Of a stretch of DNA of 64,000 nucleotides, positions 19,703-29,177 are shown in pieces. Position 1 is the first letter of the stretch. Each line of letters starts with the position of its first letter. The position numbers and the translations under genes are program-made. The notes beneath the pieces are model-generated. The model worked only from the letters and a program-made list of their open reading frames with translations, did not search any database and had not been told where the DNA came from. This DNA is from Paracoccus sp. (in: a-proteobacteria) (GTDB lineage Bacteria > Pseudomonadota > Alphaproteobacteria > Rhodobacterales > Rhodobacteraceae): NCBI RefSeq assembly GCF_030538695.1, contig NZ_JAUNTN010000017.1, positions 1 to 64,000 on the forward strand, read 5' to 3'.

Positions 19703-22498
19703 ATGTCCGGGCTGGTGGCCGAAATCTCGGGCCTTTCGCTATCCTATGGCAAGGTTCAGGCGCTGCGTGACATCACGCTGTCGCTGCCTGCTGGACGGAT
19801 GATCGGGCTGATCGGCCCGGACGGGGTGGGGAAATCCAGCCTGTTGTCCCTGATGGCCGGGGCGCGGGTGATGCAGCAGGGCAATATAACCGTGCTTGGC
19901 GGCGACATGCGCAGCGCCGCACATCGTCGTGCGATCTGTCCGCGTATCGCCTATATGCCGCAGGGATTGGGCAAAAACCTATATCCAACCCTGTCGGTGT
20001 TCGAAAATGCCGATTTCTTCGGGCGCTTGTTCGGCCATGATACCGCCGAGCGTGCGCGCCGGATCAGCGACCTTCTGGCCGCAACCGGAATGACCGCTTT
20101 TCGGGATCGTCCCGCCGCCAAGCTGTCCGGCGGGATGAAGCAGAAACTGGGGCTGATCTGTGCGCTGATCCATGACCCGGATTTCCTGATCCTTGATGAG
20201 CCGACAACAGGGGTGGACCCGTTGTCCCGACGGCAATTCTGGGAGCTGATCGACGATATTCGCCGCGACCGTCCGCAGATGAGCGTGATTGTCGCCACCG
20301 CCTATATGGAAGAAGCGGCGCGTTTTGATTGGCTTGTGGCAATGAATGCCGGGCAGGTGCTGGCGACAGGCACCACGGCGGAATTGCTGGGGCGGACCGG
20401 GACCGATAATCTGGATGCGGCCTTTATCGCCTTGCTGCCGCAGCAGGAACGGGCGGGACACAAGACGCTGGTGATCCCGCCTTTGGATGCAGCCGCCGGG
20501 AATATCGCCATCGAAGCGCATGATCTGACCATGCGCTTTGGTGATTTCACCGCTGTGGATCGTGTCAGCTTTCAGATTGCCAAGGGCGAAATCTTTGGTT
20601 TCCTCGGCTCGAATGGTTGCGGCAAAACCACGACGATGAAGATGCTGACCGGGCTGTTGCAGCCAACCGAGGGCCACGCTGAGCTGTTCGGGCATCAGGT
20701 GGATGCGTCTGACATGGATACCCGCCGTCGGGTCGGATTTATGACGCAGGCTTTCTCGCTGTATTCGGAACTGACGGTCCGGCAGAATCTGGTCCTGCAT
20801 GGGCAGTTGTTCGGACTGTCTGCGGACAGCATCCCCCCACGCGTTGATGAGATGGCCAGCCGCTTTGATCTGACAGAGGTCATGGACAGCCTGCCGGAAG
20901 CCCTGCCGCTGGGTTTGCGCCAGCGGTTGTCGCTGGCGGTGGCGATGATCCACAAGCCCGAGATCCTGATTCTGGATGAGCCGACCTCGGGTGTTGATCC
21001 GGTGGCGCGGGACGGGTTCTGGCGCATCCTTGTCGAATTGTCGCGCAAGGATGGGGTGACGATCTTCGTTTCAACCCATTTTATGAACGAAGCGGCATGG
21101 TGTGACCGCATTTCACTGATGCACGCTGGCCGGGTGCTGGTCAGCGATACAGCCGCCGCGATCACCGCAAGCAAAGGGGCAGAGACGCTGGAGGATGCGT
21201 TCATCGCCTATCTGGAAGACGCTATTGCGGATGGGGCTGGTCCGAATGCCGGGATCAGCCGTGACGGGGCCGCAGAGGGGGCGGCCCTGAACCGGCAACC
21301 AGAGACGGGTGCGATGGCCCCGGCTCTGGTTGCCGCCGATAAATCAACCCATGTGGCCAATGCCGGCGGGCTGTTCAGTCTGCGCCGGATGCTGTCCTAT
21401 GCGCGGTTGGAAAGCCTGCAACTTCAACGTGATCCGATCCGTCTGGCGATGGCGCTGGTGGGCAGTCTGCTGCTGATGCTGGTGATCGGCTACGGCATCA
21501 ATACCGATGTCGAAGATCTGTCATTCGCGGTTCTGGATCGTGACCAGACCACGCAAAGCCGTGACTATATTCAGGATATTGCCGGATCGCGCTATTTCGT
21601 CGAACACCCGCCACTGGCCAGCTATGATGAGCTGGACGCCCGGATGCGCTCGGGTGAACTTAGCCTGGCGATCGAGATTCCACCCGGTTTTGCCCGCGAT
21701 GTGGCGCGGGGCAATGATGTTGCCATTGGGGCCTGGATCGACGGCGCCAACCCAAGCCGTTCGGAAACCGTTGCGGGCTATGTGCAGGGGATGCACGCGG
21801 ACTGGCTGGCCCGCAAGATGCGTGAACTTTATGGTGATGCCGGGGTGCGGGGCAGCTTCGATCTGGTCCTGCGCTATCGCTATAACCCGGATGTCAAAAG
21901 CATCATTGCCATCGTTCCGGCGGTGATCCCGCTGATGCTGCTGATGATCCCGGCGATGCTGGCCACGCTTTCGGTGGTGCGTGAAAAGGAACTTGGCTCA
22001 ATGATCAATTTCTATGTCACGCCGGTGACACGGGCCGAGTTTCTGATCGGAAAGCAGGCACCCTATGCGGTTCTGGCGATGGTCAGTTTTGCGCTGATGG
22101 TGGCCTGCGCGGTGTTTCTGTTCGGTGTGCCGCTGACCGGAAGCCTGCCGGCGCTGGTGCTGGCTGCGGTGCTGTATGTGCTGGCGACGACGGCTATGGG
22201 CCTGCTGATTTCCTCGTTCATCTCCAGCCAGATTGCGGCGCTGTTTGCAACGGCGCTGCTGACGATGATTCCCGGCACCCAATATTCCGGGCTGATTGAT
22301 CCGGTGTCTTCGCTGCAAGGTGCAGGGCGGGCCATTGGTGAGGTTTACCCGGCGACATGGTTCATCATTGCCGCGCGCGGGGTGTTTTCCAAAGGGCTTG
22401 GTTTTGCCGATCTTGGGCAGGCGTTTCTGATGCTGGCGCTTGCGGCCCCGGTGCTGTTGCTGCTGGCGGCGGCCTTTTTGCGCAAGCAGGAGAGGTAA
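19703..22498 (+). CDS. rbbA: RbbA-type fused ABC exporter (two ATPases plus permease)
   Basis: A 931-residue fusion. ATPase 1 has Walker [10 protein letters not shown] (38-46) and signature LSGGMKQK; ATPase 2 has GSNGCGKTT near residue 302 and a degenerate signature LPLGLRQR. The C-terminal third (about 600-931) is an ABC2 permease with an N-terminal membrane segment, a large periplasmic loop and a five-segment bundle ([19 protein letters not shown] lies in it). The order matches E. coli RbbA (YhiH), which was described as ribosome-associated but is in an exporter operon. Substrate unknown. The next gene supplies the partner permease. Confidence 0.9.
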   Translation: MSGLVAEISGLSLSYGKVQALRDITLSLPAGRMIGLIGPDGVGKSSLLSLMAGARVMQQGNITVLGGDMRSAAHRRAICPRIAYMPQGLGKNLYPTLSVFENADFFGRLFGHDTAERARRISDLLAATGMTAFRDRPAAKLSGGMKQKLGLICALIHDPDFLILDEPTTGVDPLSRRQFWELIDDIRRDRPQMSVIVATAYMEEAARFDWLVAMNAGQVLATGTTAELLGRTGTDNLDAAFIALLPQQERAGHKTLVIPPLDAAAGNIAIEAHDLTMRFGDFTAVDRVSFQIAKGEIFGFLGSNGCGKTTTMKMLTGLLQPTEGHAELFGHQVDASDMDTRRRVGFMTQAFSLYSELTVRQNLVLHGQLFGLSADSIPPRVDEMASRFDLTEVMDSLPEALPLGLRQRLSLAVAMIHKPEILILDEPTSGVDPVARDGFWRILVELSRKDGVTIFVSTHFMNEAAWCDRISLMHAGRVLVSDTAAAITASKGAETLEDAFIAYLEDAIADGAGPNAGISRDGAAEGAALNRQPETGAMAPALVAADKSTHVANAGGLFSLRRMLSYARLESLQLQRDPIRLAMALVGSLLLMLVIGYGINTDVEDLSFAVLDRDQTTQSRDYIQDIAGSRYFVEHPPLASYDELDARMRSGELSLAIEIPPGFARDVARGNDVAIGAWIDGANPSRSETVAGYVQGMHADWLARKMRELYGDAGVRGSFDLVLRYRYNPDVKSIIAIVPAVIPLMLLMIPAMLATLSVVREKELGSMINFYVTPVTRAEFLIGKQAPYAVLAMVSFALMVACAVFLFGVPLTGSLPALVLAAVLYVLATTAMGLLISSFISSQIAALFATALLTMIPGTQYSGLIDPVSSLQGAGRAIGEVYPATWFIIAARGVFSKGLGFADLGQAFLMLALAAPVLLLLAAAFLRKQER

Positions 22499-22504
22499 GG
22501 GGCG

Positions 22505-23620
22505 ATGCTGAACCTGCACAACATCCTGCATCTTGGGATCAAGGAATTGCGCGGTTTGCTGCGCGATCCGGTCATGCTGATCCTGATTGTGTATTCCTTT
22601 ACCCTGTCGGTCTATACGACGGCGCAGACGATGCCGGACGGGCTGGCCAATGCGACCATCTCGATTGTGGACGAAGATCAGTCACAGCTTTCCAGCCGGA
22701 TCACGGCCAGCTTTACCGCACCGTATTTCATGCCGCCGCTGATGATCGGAACGGGGCAGGTCGATGCCCGTATGGATGCCGGGATGGACACGTTTTCGCT
22801 GACCATTCCCCCGGATTTCGAGCGCGACCTGCTGGCGGGGCATGGGCCTTCGGTGCAGTTGAATGTGGATGCAACGCGTATGACGCAGGCATTTACCGGT
22901 GCAGGTTATATTCAGCAGATCGTTTCGGGCGAGGTCGGGGATTATCTGGCCGGTCACAGCACCACCGTCGAAATGCCCGTCGGGCTTGATTTGCGGGCGC
23001 GCTATAACCCGACCATGGATGGCGGCTGGTTTGGGGCGATCAACAGCGTGATTCAGTCGATCACCATGCTGACCATTATCCTGACCGGCGCCGCGCTGAT
23101 CCGTGAAAAGGAACATGGCACGGTCGAGCATCTGCTGGTCATGCCCGTAACCGTGACCGAGATCATGCTGTCGAAGATCTGGTCCATGGGGCTGGTGGTT
23201 CTGCTGGCCTCGGGCTTTTCCATCGCGGTGGTGGTGCAAATGCTGCTGAAAGTGCCGGTGCAGGGATCGGTGCCGCTGTTCATGGCCGGTGCGGTGCTGA
23301 TGATCGTGGCTTCGGCCTGTCTGGGCATTTTTATTGCAACGGCGGCGGGGACGATGCCGCAATTCGGTTTGCTGATGATTATGGTTCTGCTGCCGCTGCA
23401 AATGTTGTCCGGTGGTATGACACCCCGCGAATCCATGCCCGAACTGGTGCAGTTCATCATGCTGGCTGCGCCCAACACGCATTTTGTCATCTTGTCTCAG
23501 GCGATCCTGTTCCGGGGGGCAGGCTTTGATATTGTCTGGCCGCAATTCATCGCGCTTGCCATGATCGGCGCGGCGCTGTTCTGGCTGGCGCTGCTTCGGT
23601 TTCGGGGGTTCTTGCGATGA
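22505..23620 (+). CDS. yhhJ: YhhJ-type ABC permease
   Basis: A 371-residue ABC2-type permease: one N-terminal membrane segment (about 21-41), a large extracytoplasmic domain, then five C-terminal segments. ALIREKEHGTVEHLLVMPVT and LPLQMLSGGMTPRESMP are the classic motifs and closely match E. coli YhhJ. It would pair with the permease half fused to the RbbA-like protein. AAGGGG precedes the ATG at 22505. The stop overlaps the hydrolase start by four bases (ATGA). Confidence 0.9.
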   Translation: MLNLHNILHLGIKELRGLLRDPVMLILIVYSFTLSVYTTAQTMPDGLANATISIVDEDQSQLSSRITASFTAPYFMPPLMIGTGQVDARMDAGMDTFSLTIPPDFERDLLAGHGPSVQLNVDATRMTQAFTGAGYIQQIVSGEVGDYLAGHSTTVEMPVGLDLRARYNPTMDGGWFGAINSVIQSITMLTIILTGAALIREKEHGTVEHLLVMPVTVTEIMLSKIWSMGLVVLLASGFSIAVVVQMLLKVPVQGSVPLFMAGAVLMIVASACLGIFIATAAGTMPQFGLLMIMVLLPLQMLSGGMTPRESMPELVQFIMLAAPNTHFVILSQAILFRGAGFDIVWPQFIALAMIGAALFWLALLRFRGFLR

Positions 23621-24684
23621 GGCGGATGGTTTTGATCCTGACGCTGGCGCTTGCTGGCTGCGCAACCCGTCCGGGTGTAGAGCTGTTACAGCCGGTTGCG
23701 GTGCAGGCCCCGGCAGGTGCGCGCACGGTCACGGTTCTGACCGCCACGACCCGCAGCGATCCTGCCGATTACGGGGCGGGTCGTGGGTCTGCGATGGGGT
23801 TTGTGCGCTATGACATCTCGATCCCACCCGGCCATGTTCCGGCGCAGATCGAATGGCCGGGCCGCACCCCGCCCGATCCGGAAAAGCATTTCGTGACCAC
23901 CGCCCGCGAAGGGCTGGACCGCCGGGCCTTCGCAGCGCGGATACGGGCGCAGGGTGGGGCCGGGATTTTCGTTCATGGCTATAATCACAGCCATCAGGAG
24001 GCCCTGTTCCGTGCCGCGCAAATGGCGGCTGACAGCCGGATTCCGGGTGATCCGATCCTGTTCTCGTGGCCCTCGGGGGCGCGGCTGGGGGATTATCTGG
24101 GCGATCAGGATGCGGCCGATTCCGCGCGTTCGGCTCTGGCAGAGTTGCTGATCCTGAGCGCAGAGGCCAGCCCGCGCCCGGTGATGCTGATGGCGCATAG
24201 CATGGGAGGACGCCTGACGATGGAGGCCCTGCGCCAGCTTGCGCTTCAGGGGCGTCGTGACGTGCTGGACCGGCTGGAGGTTGTGCTGGTCGCGCCTGAT
24301 CTTGATGTGGATATGTTCCGCGAACAAACCCGCATCATTGGCAGGATGCGGCAGCCGATTGCGGTTCTGGCCGCGACCGACGACCGGGCGCTGATTGTAT
24401 CGTCACGGATTTCGGCAGGCAGTCGCCGCATGGGTGGGCTGGATGTCCGCGACCCGGCCACCACGGCGCTGGCTGCGGAAACCGGGGTGCTGATCGTCGA
24501 TATTTCTGCGATTCCTGCCGATTCGATTGGCCATGACCGTTATGCGCGGCTGACCGGCATCCTGTCGGACCTTGAGGAACACCGCCCGCAATCGCTGATG
24601 GGCGGGGTGCAGCAGACCGGCACTTTTGTCTTTGATACGGTTGGGGTCACATTGCAGCGCATGGGGCAGGCCATCGCGGAATAA
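23617..24684 (+). CDS. Lipoprotein alpha/beta hydrolase (DUF900 type)
   Basis: A 355-residue predicted lipoprotein: a hydrophobic signal ends LALAGC (Cys14). The body is an alpha/beta hydrolase with FVHGYNHSHQEAL (oxyanion loop), LFSWPSG, and the nucleophile elbow AHSMGG (Ser at about residue 194). This layout is typical of the DUF900 serine-hydrolase family. Substrate unknown. The ATGA overlap with yhhJ couples it to the exporter, so it may act on the exported molecule or on the envelope. E. coli yhiI-rbbA-yhhJ has no such partner. Confidence 0.8.
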   Translation: MRRMVLILTLALAGCATRPGVELLQPVAVQAPAGARTVTVLTATTRSDPADYGAGRGSAMGFVRYDISIPPGHVPAQIEWPGRTPPDPEKHFVTTAREGLDRRAFAARIRAQGGAGIFVHGYNHSHQEALFRAAQMAADSRIPGDPILFSWPSGARLGDYLGDQDAADSARSALAELLILSAEASPRPVMLMAHSMGGRLTMEALRQLALQGRRDVLDRLEVVLVAPDLDVDMFREQTRIIGRMRQPIAVLAATDDRALIVSSRISAGSRRMGGLDVRDPATTALAAETGVLIVDISAIPADSIGHDRYARLTGILSDLEEHRPQSLMGGVQQTGTFVFDTVGVTLQRMGQAIAE

Positions 24685-24711
24685 GGCCGCGCCGCCAGAG
24701 GGGGCAGCCCC

Positions 24712-25998
24712 TCAGGCGGCCAGCGGCGCAATCGGGGTGGCTGGTCCTGCGCCATAGCGGCTGATACCCAAATCGTCGGCGCGGATCTCTGGCGCGGTGC
24801 CGCTGACCAGATCCGCGATCAGCCGGGCCGAGCCTGCGCTCATCGTCCAGCCAAGCGTGCCGTGGCCGGTGTTCAGGAACAGCCCTTGCAGATGCGTCGC
24901 GCCGATGACCGGGGTGCCGTCGGGGGTCATCGGGCGCTTGCCGGTCCAGAACTCGGCCCGGCTCAGGTTGCCGCCGGGGAACAGGTCGGTCACGGAATGG
25001 TCCAGTGTCCGCCGCCGCGCGTCGGGCAGGGTTTCGTTAAAGCCGGAAATCTCGGCCATGCCGCCGACGCGGATGCGGTCGCCAAGCCGGGTGATGGCGA
25101 TTTTGTAGGTTTCATCCATGACCGTCGATTCCGGGGCGCGGGCCGGGTCGGTGATGGGGATGGTCAGCGAATAGCCCTTGACCGGATAGACCGGCAGCGA
25201 AATCCCGACCGGGGCCAGCAGCGCCGGCGAATAGGCCCCCATCGAGACCACGACCGCATCGGCCTGCATCAGCCCTTGATCCGTCTGCACGCCGATAACG
25301 CGGCCGCCCTCGACGGCAAGGCCAAGGATGGTGGTGCCATAGGCGAAATCAACGCCGCGATCCGCCGCCAGAGCGGCCAGCGCGGTGGTAAATTTGAAAC
25401 AATCGCCGGTTTCATCCTGCGGTGTCAGCAGCCCGCCCCGGATACGGTCGCGGGCATGGGCCAGCGCCGGTTCGCGGGCGATGCAGCCGTCAATATCCAG
25501 CAATTCAAAGGGAATCCCATCGGCAGCCAGCGCCTTCATATCCTTGGCGGCGGCCTCGACCTGCTGATCGTTGCGGAACAGTTGCAGCGTGCCTTGCATC
25601 CGCTGGTCATAGTCGATGCCGGTTTCCGCCCGCAGATCAGCCAGGGCAAGGCGGCTGTAATCCGACAGGCGCAGCATCCGCGATTTGTTCAGTGCATAGC
25701 GGGCACTGGTGCAGTTCTTCAGCATCTCGGTCAGCCAGCCGATCATGGCGCGGTCCGCCTTGGGCCGCAGGATCAGCGGCGCGTGTTTCATCAGCATCCA
25801 GCGGATCGCCTTGGCCGGGATGCCCGGCGCGGCCCAGGGTGAGCAATAGCCGAACGACAGTTCCCCGGCATTGGCGTGGCTGGTCTCCATCGCGGGCGCG
25901 GTCTGGCGATCAATGACCGTGACCTGATGCCCGCGTTTGGCCAGTTGCCACGCACTTGTGACGCCAATGATTCCCGCGCCAAGAACGATGATGTTCAT
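24712..25998 (-). CDS. dadA: D-amino acid dehydrogenase
   Basis: A 428-residue FAD enzyme that oxidises D-amino acids (chiefly D-alanine) to keto acids and passes electrons to the respiratory chain. The FAD-binding motif ([17 protein letters not shown]) is at the N-terminus; [11 protein letters not shown] and the C-terminal [16 protein letters not shown] are diagnostic. The start at 25998 follows GGGGG at 8 bases. An Lrp gene is just upstream and four dyads (GCAG-N3-CTGC type) lie between the two, suggesting Lrp control in the manner of E. coli and other dad operons. Confidence 0.92.
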   Translation of the reverse strand: MNIIVLGAGIIGVTSAWQLAKRGHQVTVIDRQTAPAMETSHANAGELSFGYCSPWAAPGIPAKAIRWMLMKHAPLILRPKADRAMIGWLTEMLKNCTSARYALNKSRMLRLSDYSRLALADLRAETGIDYDQRMQGTLQLFRNDQQVEAAAKDMKALAADGIPFELLDIDGCIAREPALAHARDRIRGGLLTPQDETGDCFKFTTALAALAADRGVDFAYGTTILGLAVEGGRVIGVQTDQGLMQADAVVVSMGAYSPALLAPVGISLPVYPVKGYSLTIPITDPARAPESTVMDETYKIAITRLGDRIRVGGMAEISGFNETLPDARRRTLDHSVTDLFPGGNLSRAEFWTGKRPMTPDGTPVIGATHLQGLFLNTGHGTLGWTMSAGSARLIADLVSGTAPEIRADDLGISRYGAGPATPIAPLAA

Positions 25999-26019
25999 GT
26001 GATAACCCCCTGATGCGCG

Positions 26020-26146
26020 GCGGTTTCTGCCCGCCTTGAGGGTCAGCCTAGCGTTGGATGGGCGCAACAGGTTGTCAGAGTGCCGCAGAATCTGCCGTTG
26101 GACGCAGATTCTGCGGTGGCGGATTGCAGCGTGTGGCAGTTTCTGC
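26020..26146. promoter_or_regulatory. Array of Lrp-like dyad sites before dadA
   Basis: Three dyads of the form GCAG-N3-CTGC occur at 26085-26095, 26104-26114 and 26136-26146, with a one-mismatch copy at 26020-26030 nearest dadA. The first two together form a perfect 13-bp inverted repeat (26083-26095 with 26104-26116). Centre distances are 19 and 32 bases, close to two and three helical turns. They sit between lrp and dadA, transcribed in the same direction, and are likely binding sites for the adjacent Lrp-type regulator. A hairpin terminator for lrp is an alternative for the central pair. Confidence 0.55.
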
Positions 26147-26149
26147 GAT

Positions 26150-26611
26150 TCAGCGCCGGGTCGGCGCCTTCCGGGCCAGCACATTACGAATCGCAAAGCT
26201 GGAATGGATGCGTGCGACGCCCGGCAGGGTGGACAGAACCTCGGCATGGATACGCTCGAACTCGGCCGGGCCATCGACCTGAAAACGCAGCACATAATCC
26301 GATCCGCCCGCCATCAGGAAACATTCCCGGATCTCAGGGTGGGTGCGCACGGCGGCCTCGAAACGGTTCATGCTGTCATCGGTCTGTCGTTCCAGCGTGA
26401 TATTGACCAGCACCGCCATGCCGCCATCGCCCGCGCCGGACAGAACGGCGGTATAGCCGCCGATCACGCCCTTATCCTCCAGCAGACGCAACCGGCGCAG
26501 GCAAGAGGATTGCGACAGCCCGACCGCCTCGGCCAGCGCCTTGTTGCTGAGCCGGGCGTTCTGTTGCAGCAGCCTGATCAGCTTGCGGTCGATCTCGTCC
26601 AGTTGCGACAT
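26150..26611 (-). CDS. Lrp/AsnC family regulator
   Basis: A 153-residue feast/famine regulator: N-terminal helix-turn-helix ([19 protein letters not shown], then [21 protein letters not shown]) and C-terminal ligand-binding RAM domain ([14 protein letters not shown] end). It lies between the aminotransferase (one base after that stop) and dadA, so alanine or a related amino acid is the likely effector. DadR/PutR-type regulators occupy the same position beside dadA in other proteobacteria. Confidence 0.9.
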   Translation of the reverse strand: MSQLDEIDRKLIRLLQQNARLSNKALAEAVGLSQSSCLRRLRLLEDKGVIGGYTAVLSGAGDGGMAVLVNITLERQTDDSMNRFEAAVRTHPEIRECFLMAGGSDYVLRFQVDGPAEFERIHAEVLSTLPGVARIHSSFAIRNVLARKAPTRR

Positions 26612-26612
26612 C

Positions 26613-27980
26613 TCAGCCGATCACCTTGGTCAAGGCGCGGTCGATGGTGTCAGTGATGCGGTCGATCTGATCTGCCGTCACGATCAGCGCGGGCGACAGG
26701 CAGAGTGTGTTGTTCAGCCCCGGCAGCGAACGGTTGGTCGCGCCGATAATCACCCCCTGAGCCAGACATTCGGCCACGACTGCCTGCACGGTCTTTTCCG
26801 GCAGGGGTTCCTTGGTGGCGCGGTCGCTGACCAGCTCGGCCCCCAGGAACAGGCCCTTGCCGCGCACATCCCCGATGACGGCGTGCCGGTCCATCAGCGC
26901 CCGCAGGTTGCCAAGGCAGCGTTCGCCCATGCGGGCGGTGTTTTCGACCAGCCCTTCGTCCTCGATAATGCGCATGTTTTCCAGCGCTGCGGCCGGGCCA
27001 GCGGTGCAGCCGCCAAAGGTCGAAATGTCGCGGAAATAGGACAGGCCGTCCTCGGGCGCGTCCTTGAACATATCGAATACCCGTTCCGTGGTCACGGTGC
27101 AGGAGATCGCCGCATAGCCCGAGGCCAGCCCCTTGGCCATGGTCACGATGTCGGGCTGGATGCCGTAATGCTGATAACCGAACCACGCCCCGGTGCGGCC
27201 CATACCGCAAACGACTTCATCTATAATCAGAAGAATGTCGTATTTGCGGCAGATTTCCTGCACGCGCGGCCAGTAACCCTCGGGCGGGGTGATGACGCCG
27301 CCACCCGCGGTCACGGGTTCAAGGATAATCGCCCCCACGGTATCGGGGCCTTCGCGCAGGATCACCTCCTCGATGGCATCGGCAGCCCGGCGGCCATAGT
27401 CAGGGCCGTCCCATTGCGCGCGATATTCCAGACAGTGCGGCACCATCACGAAACCATCGGGGAAGGGGCCATATTGTTCCGCCCGCTGCGGCTGACCGCT
27501 GGTGGCCAGTGTGGCGATGGTGGTGCCGTGATAGTCGCGGTCGCGGAACAGGATCTTCCACTTCTTTCCGCCATACTGCCGAGCTGAAATCTGGCGGACC
27601 ATTTTGTAAGCCTTCTCATTGGCTTCTGACCCAGAATTCGAGTAATAAACCCGGCTCATCCCCGGCATGACCCCGATCAGCCGTTCCGAAAACAGCGCCG
27701 CAGGAACATTCCCCGCTGCTGCTGCATAGTAGTTCAGTTTCACCAACTGATCGCGCACCGCATCCGCAATGCTGGTTCGGCCATAGCCGACATTCACCGT
27801 CCAGACCCCGCCCGAAACCGCATCCAGATATTCCCGCCCGGTCGCGTCCCACAGGGCCATCCCCTTGCCCTCGACGAAAACGCGCGGGTCGGTGGTTTCA
27901 TATTGCTTGTGCTGGCTCAGATGATGCCAGACATGCGCACGGTCGGCTTCGATGACATGGGACAGGTTGTTGGTGGACAT
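26613..27980 (-). CDS. tpa: Class III aminotransferase, taurine-pyruvate aminotransferase-like
   Basis: A 455-residue PLP enzyme. DRAHVWHHLSQHKQ, GGVWTVNVGYGR, the cofactor aspartate in DEVVCGMGRTG and the PLP lysine in VTMAKGLASGYAAI all fit the Tpa/omega-amino acid:pyruvate group, which moves an amino group from taurine (or hypotaurine or similar) to pyruvate to give alanine. No xsc, tauR or taurine importer is near, so the exact substrate is unsure. Start 27980 has GAGG upstream. It leads lrp and dadA on the same strand, giving an alanine-centred operon. Confidence 0.75.
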   Translation of the reverse strand: MSTNNLSHVIEADRAHVWHHLSQHKQYETTDPRVFVEGKGMALWDATGREYLDAVSGGVWTVNVGYGRTSIADAVRDQLVKLNYYAAAAGNVPAALFSERLIGVMPGMSRVYYSNSGSEANEKAYKMVRQISARQYGGKKWKILFRDRDYHGTTIATLATSGQPQRAEQYGPFPDGFVMVPHCLEYRAQWDGPDYGRRAADAIEEVILREGPDTVGAIILEPVTAGGGVITPPEGYWPRVQEICRKYDILLIIDEVVCGMGRTGAWFGYQHYGIQPDIVTMAKGLASGYAAISCTVTTERVFDMFKDAPEDGLSYFRDISTFGGCTAGPAAALENMRIIEDEGLVENTARMGERCLGNLRALMDRHAVIGDVRGKGLFLGAELVSDRATKEPLPEKTVQAVVAECLAQGVIIGATNRSLPGLNNTLCLSPALIVTADQIDRITDTIDRALTKVIG

Positions 27981-28150
27981 GGCGGCCTCGCGTTTGGGTG
28001 GCATGTATCCGGCATCACGGCGGCGGGTTTTGCAAGGGGATTCGTGCAGTTCAGGACCGGCTGCATCACCTGCCCCGAGAATGCGCATGTGATGGTCGAG
28101 TGAAAAACTATGATTTACAAATCCGATTCATTTGGTCAGATTGGCACCAG

Positions 28151-28178
28151 CCACGAATCGAGGGCCACGAATCGAGGG
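28151..28178 (+). repeat. Perfect 14-bp tandem duplication before bfd
   Basis: The unit CCACGAATCGAGGG occurs twice in direct succession (28151-28164 and 28165-28178). The GAGGG ending of the second copy acts as the ribosome-binding site for bfd at 28185. The first copy provides a second, unused GAGGG. Confidence 0.9.
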
Positions 28179-28184
28179 ATCGCC

Positions 28185-28481
28185 ATGATCGTCTGTCACT
28201 GCCAATCCATCAGCGATCACGACATCCGCGCCGCCGTGGACTGGATGCGCGCTGCCGACCCGGATACCATCATCACGCCGGGCAAGATTTACCATGCCCT
28301 TGGGAAACGGGCGGATTGTGGCGGATGTATGCCCTTATTTGTTGACTGTATGCGCAATTCGGCGCATTTCGGGGTATCGGCGGAGGGGCGTCAGCCCATC
28401 CCACAGCTACGCACCTACGGAGGTTCCCATGAAGGGCGACGCAAAGGTTATCGAGTATCTCAACGCCGCGCTGCGGTCTGA
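28185..28481 (+). CDS. bfd: Bacterioferritin-associated ferredoxin
   Basis: A 98-residue [2Fe-2S] protein that reduces bacterioferritin to release iron. Cluster cysteines are Cys4 and Cys6 (MIVCHCQ) and Cys45 and Cys48 (ADCGGC). It is longer than typical Bfd (about 64-90): the last 18 residues are read from DNA that is also the start of bfr, because the two genes overlap by 53 bases in different frames. The ribosome-binding GAGGG comes from a 14-bp duplication. Transcribed away from the aminotransferase operon. Confidence 0.85.
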   Translation: MIVCHCQSISDHDIRAAVDWMRAADPDTIITPGKIYHALGKRADCGGCMPLFVDCMRNSAHFGVSAEGRQPIPQLRTYGGSHEGRRKGYRVSQRRAAV

Positions 28482-28914
28482 ACTGACGGCCGTCAGCCAG
28501 TATTGGCTGCACTATCGCTTGCAGGATGACTGGGGCTTTGGCCGTCTGGCGAACAAGTCTCGCGCCGAGTCGATCGAGGAAATGCACCACGCAGACAAGC
28601 TGATCTCGCGCATCATCTTTCTGGAAGGGCATCCGAACCTGCAAAAGCTGGATTCGCTGCGCATCGGTCAGAACATCCTTGAGACGCTGGAATGTGATCT
28701 GGCCGGCGAACATGATGCCCGCAATCTGTATATCGAGGCCCGCGATCATTGCGAAAAGGTCGGGGATTATGTGTCCAAGGCACTGTTCGAGGATCTGATT
28801 GCCGACGAAGAAGGCCATATCGACTTTCTGGAAACTCAGATCGACCTGTTCGGCAAGCTGGGTGAGGAACGCTACGGCCTGCTCAACGCCAAACCGGCGG
28901 ACGAAGCCGAATAA
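28429..28914 (+). CDS. bfr: Bacterioferritin
   Basis: A 161-residue heme-containing iron-storage subunit (24-mer). Ferroxidase residues fall at the standard positions: Glu18, Glu51, His54, Glu94, Glu127 and His130. Met52 is the heme ligand. The start at 28429 has GGAGG 5 bases upstream, inside the bfd coding region. A good intrinsic terminator follows at 28939-28963. Functional pairing with bfd is direct. Confidence 0.95.
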   Translation: MKGDAKVIEYLNAALRSELTAVSQYWLHYRLQDDWGFGRLANKSRAESIEEMHHADKLISRIIFLEGHPNLQKLDSLRIGQNILETLECDLAGEHDARNLYIEARDHCEKVGDYVSKALFEDLIADEEGHIDFLETQIDLFGKLGEERYGLLNAKPADEAE

Positions 28915-28938
28915 GCCTGTCCATCAACGGCTTGCTAG

Positions 28939-28963
28939 GGCGCGGGGTATCTCGCGCCTTTTT
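28939..28963 (+). terminator. Intrinsic terminator of bfd-bfr
   Basis: GGCGCG (28939-28944) pairs with CGCGCC (28953-28958), loop of 8, followed by five T residues (28959-28963). It is 25 bases after the bfr stop codon. Confidence 0.8.
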
Positions 28964-28966
28964 GCG

Positions 28967-29033
28967 TTCTTCTTCACTTAAATATCCTCAGGGGGTGAGG
29001 GCGTCAGCCCGAGGGGGCGCGAGCGCCCCCTGC
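28967..29033 (-). repeat. GGATATTT-type repeat with double hairpin, copy 3
   Basis: The minus-strand reading of 28967-28987 is GGATATTT followed by AAGTGAAGAAGAA. On the plus strand it continues TCAGGGGGTGA and two hairpins: GGGC-GTCA-GCCC (28999-29010) and GGGGGCGC-GA-GCGCCCCC (29013-29030). The whole 66-base block is repeated at 45542-45610. It follows the bfr terminator; the rest of the 263-base gap before the next gene holds only AT-rich, probably promoter, sequence. Confidence 0.8.
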
Positions 29034-29177
29034 TATGGCTTTGAATATAGCTTTGTTTATCAAATCTTTACGCTTTTGCGGCAAAGTGGCGTTGCGAATC
29101 TGCCCGGTTTGTTTCAGCCTAGGGGGCAGGCGGCACCCTGTAGCCGTATGAATGACACAACGGGAGAGATGCGAGAC

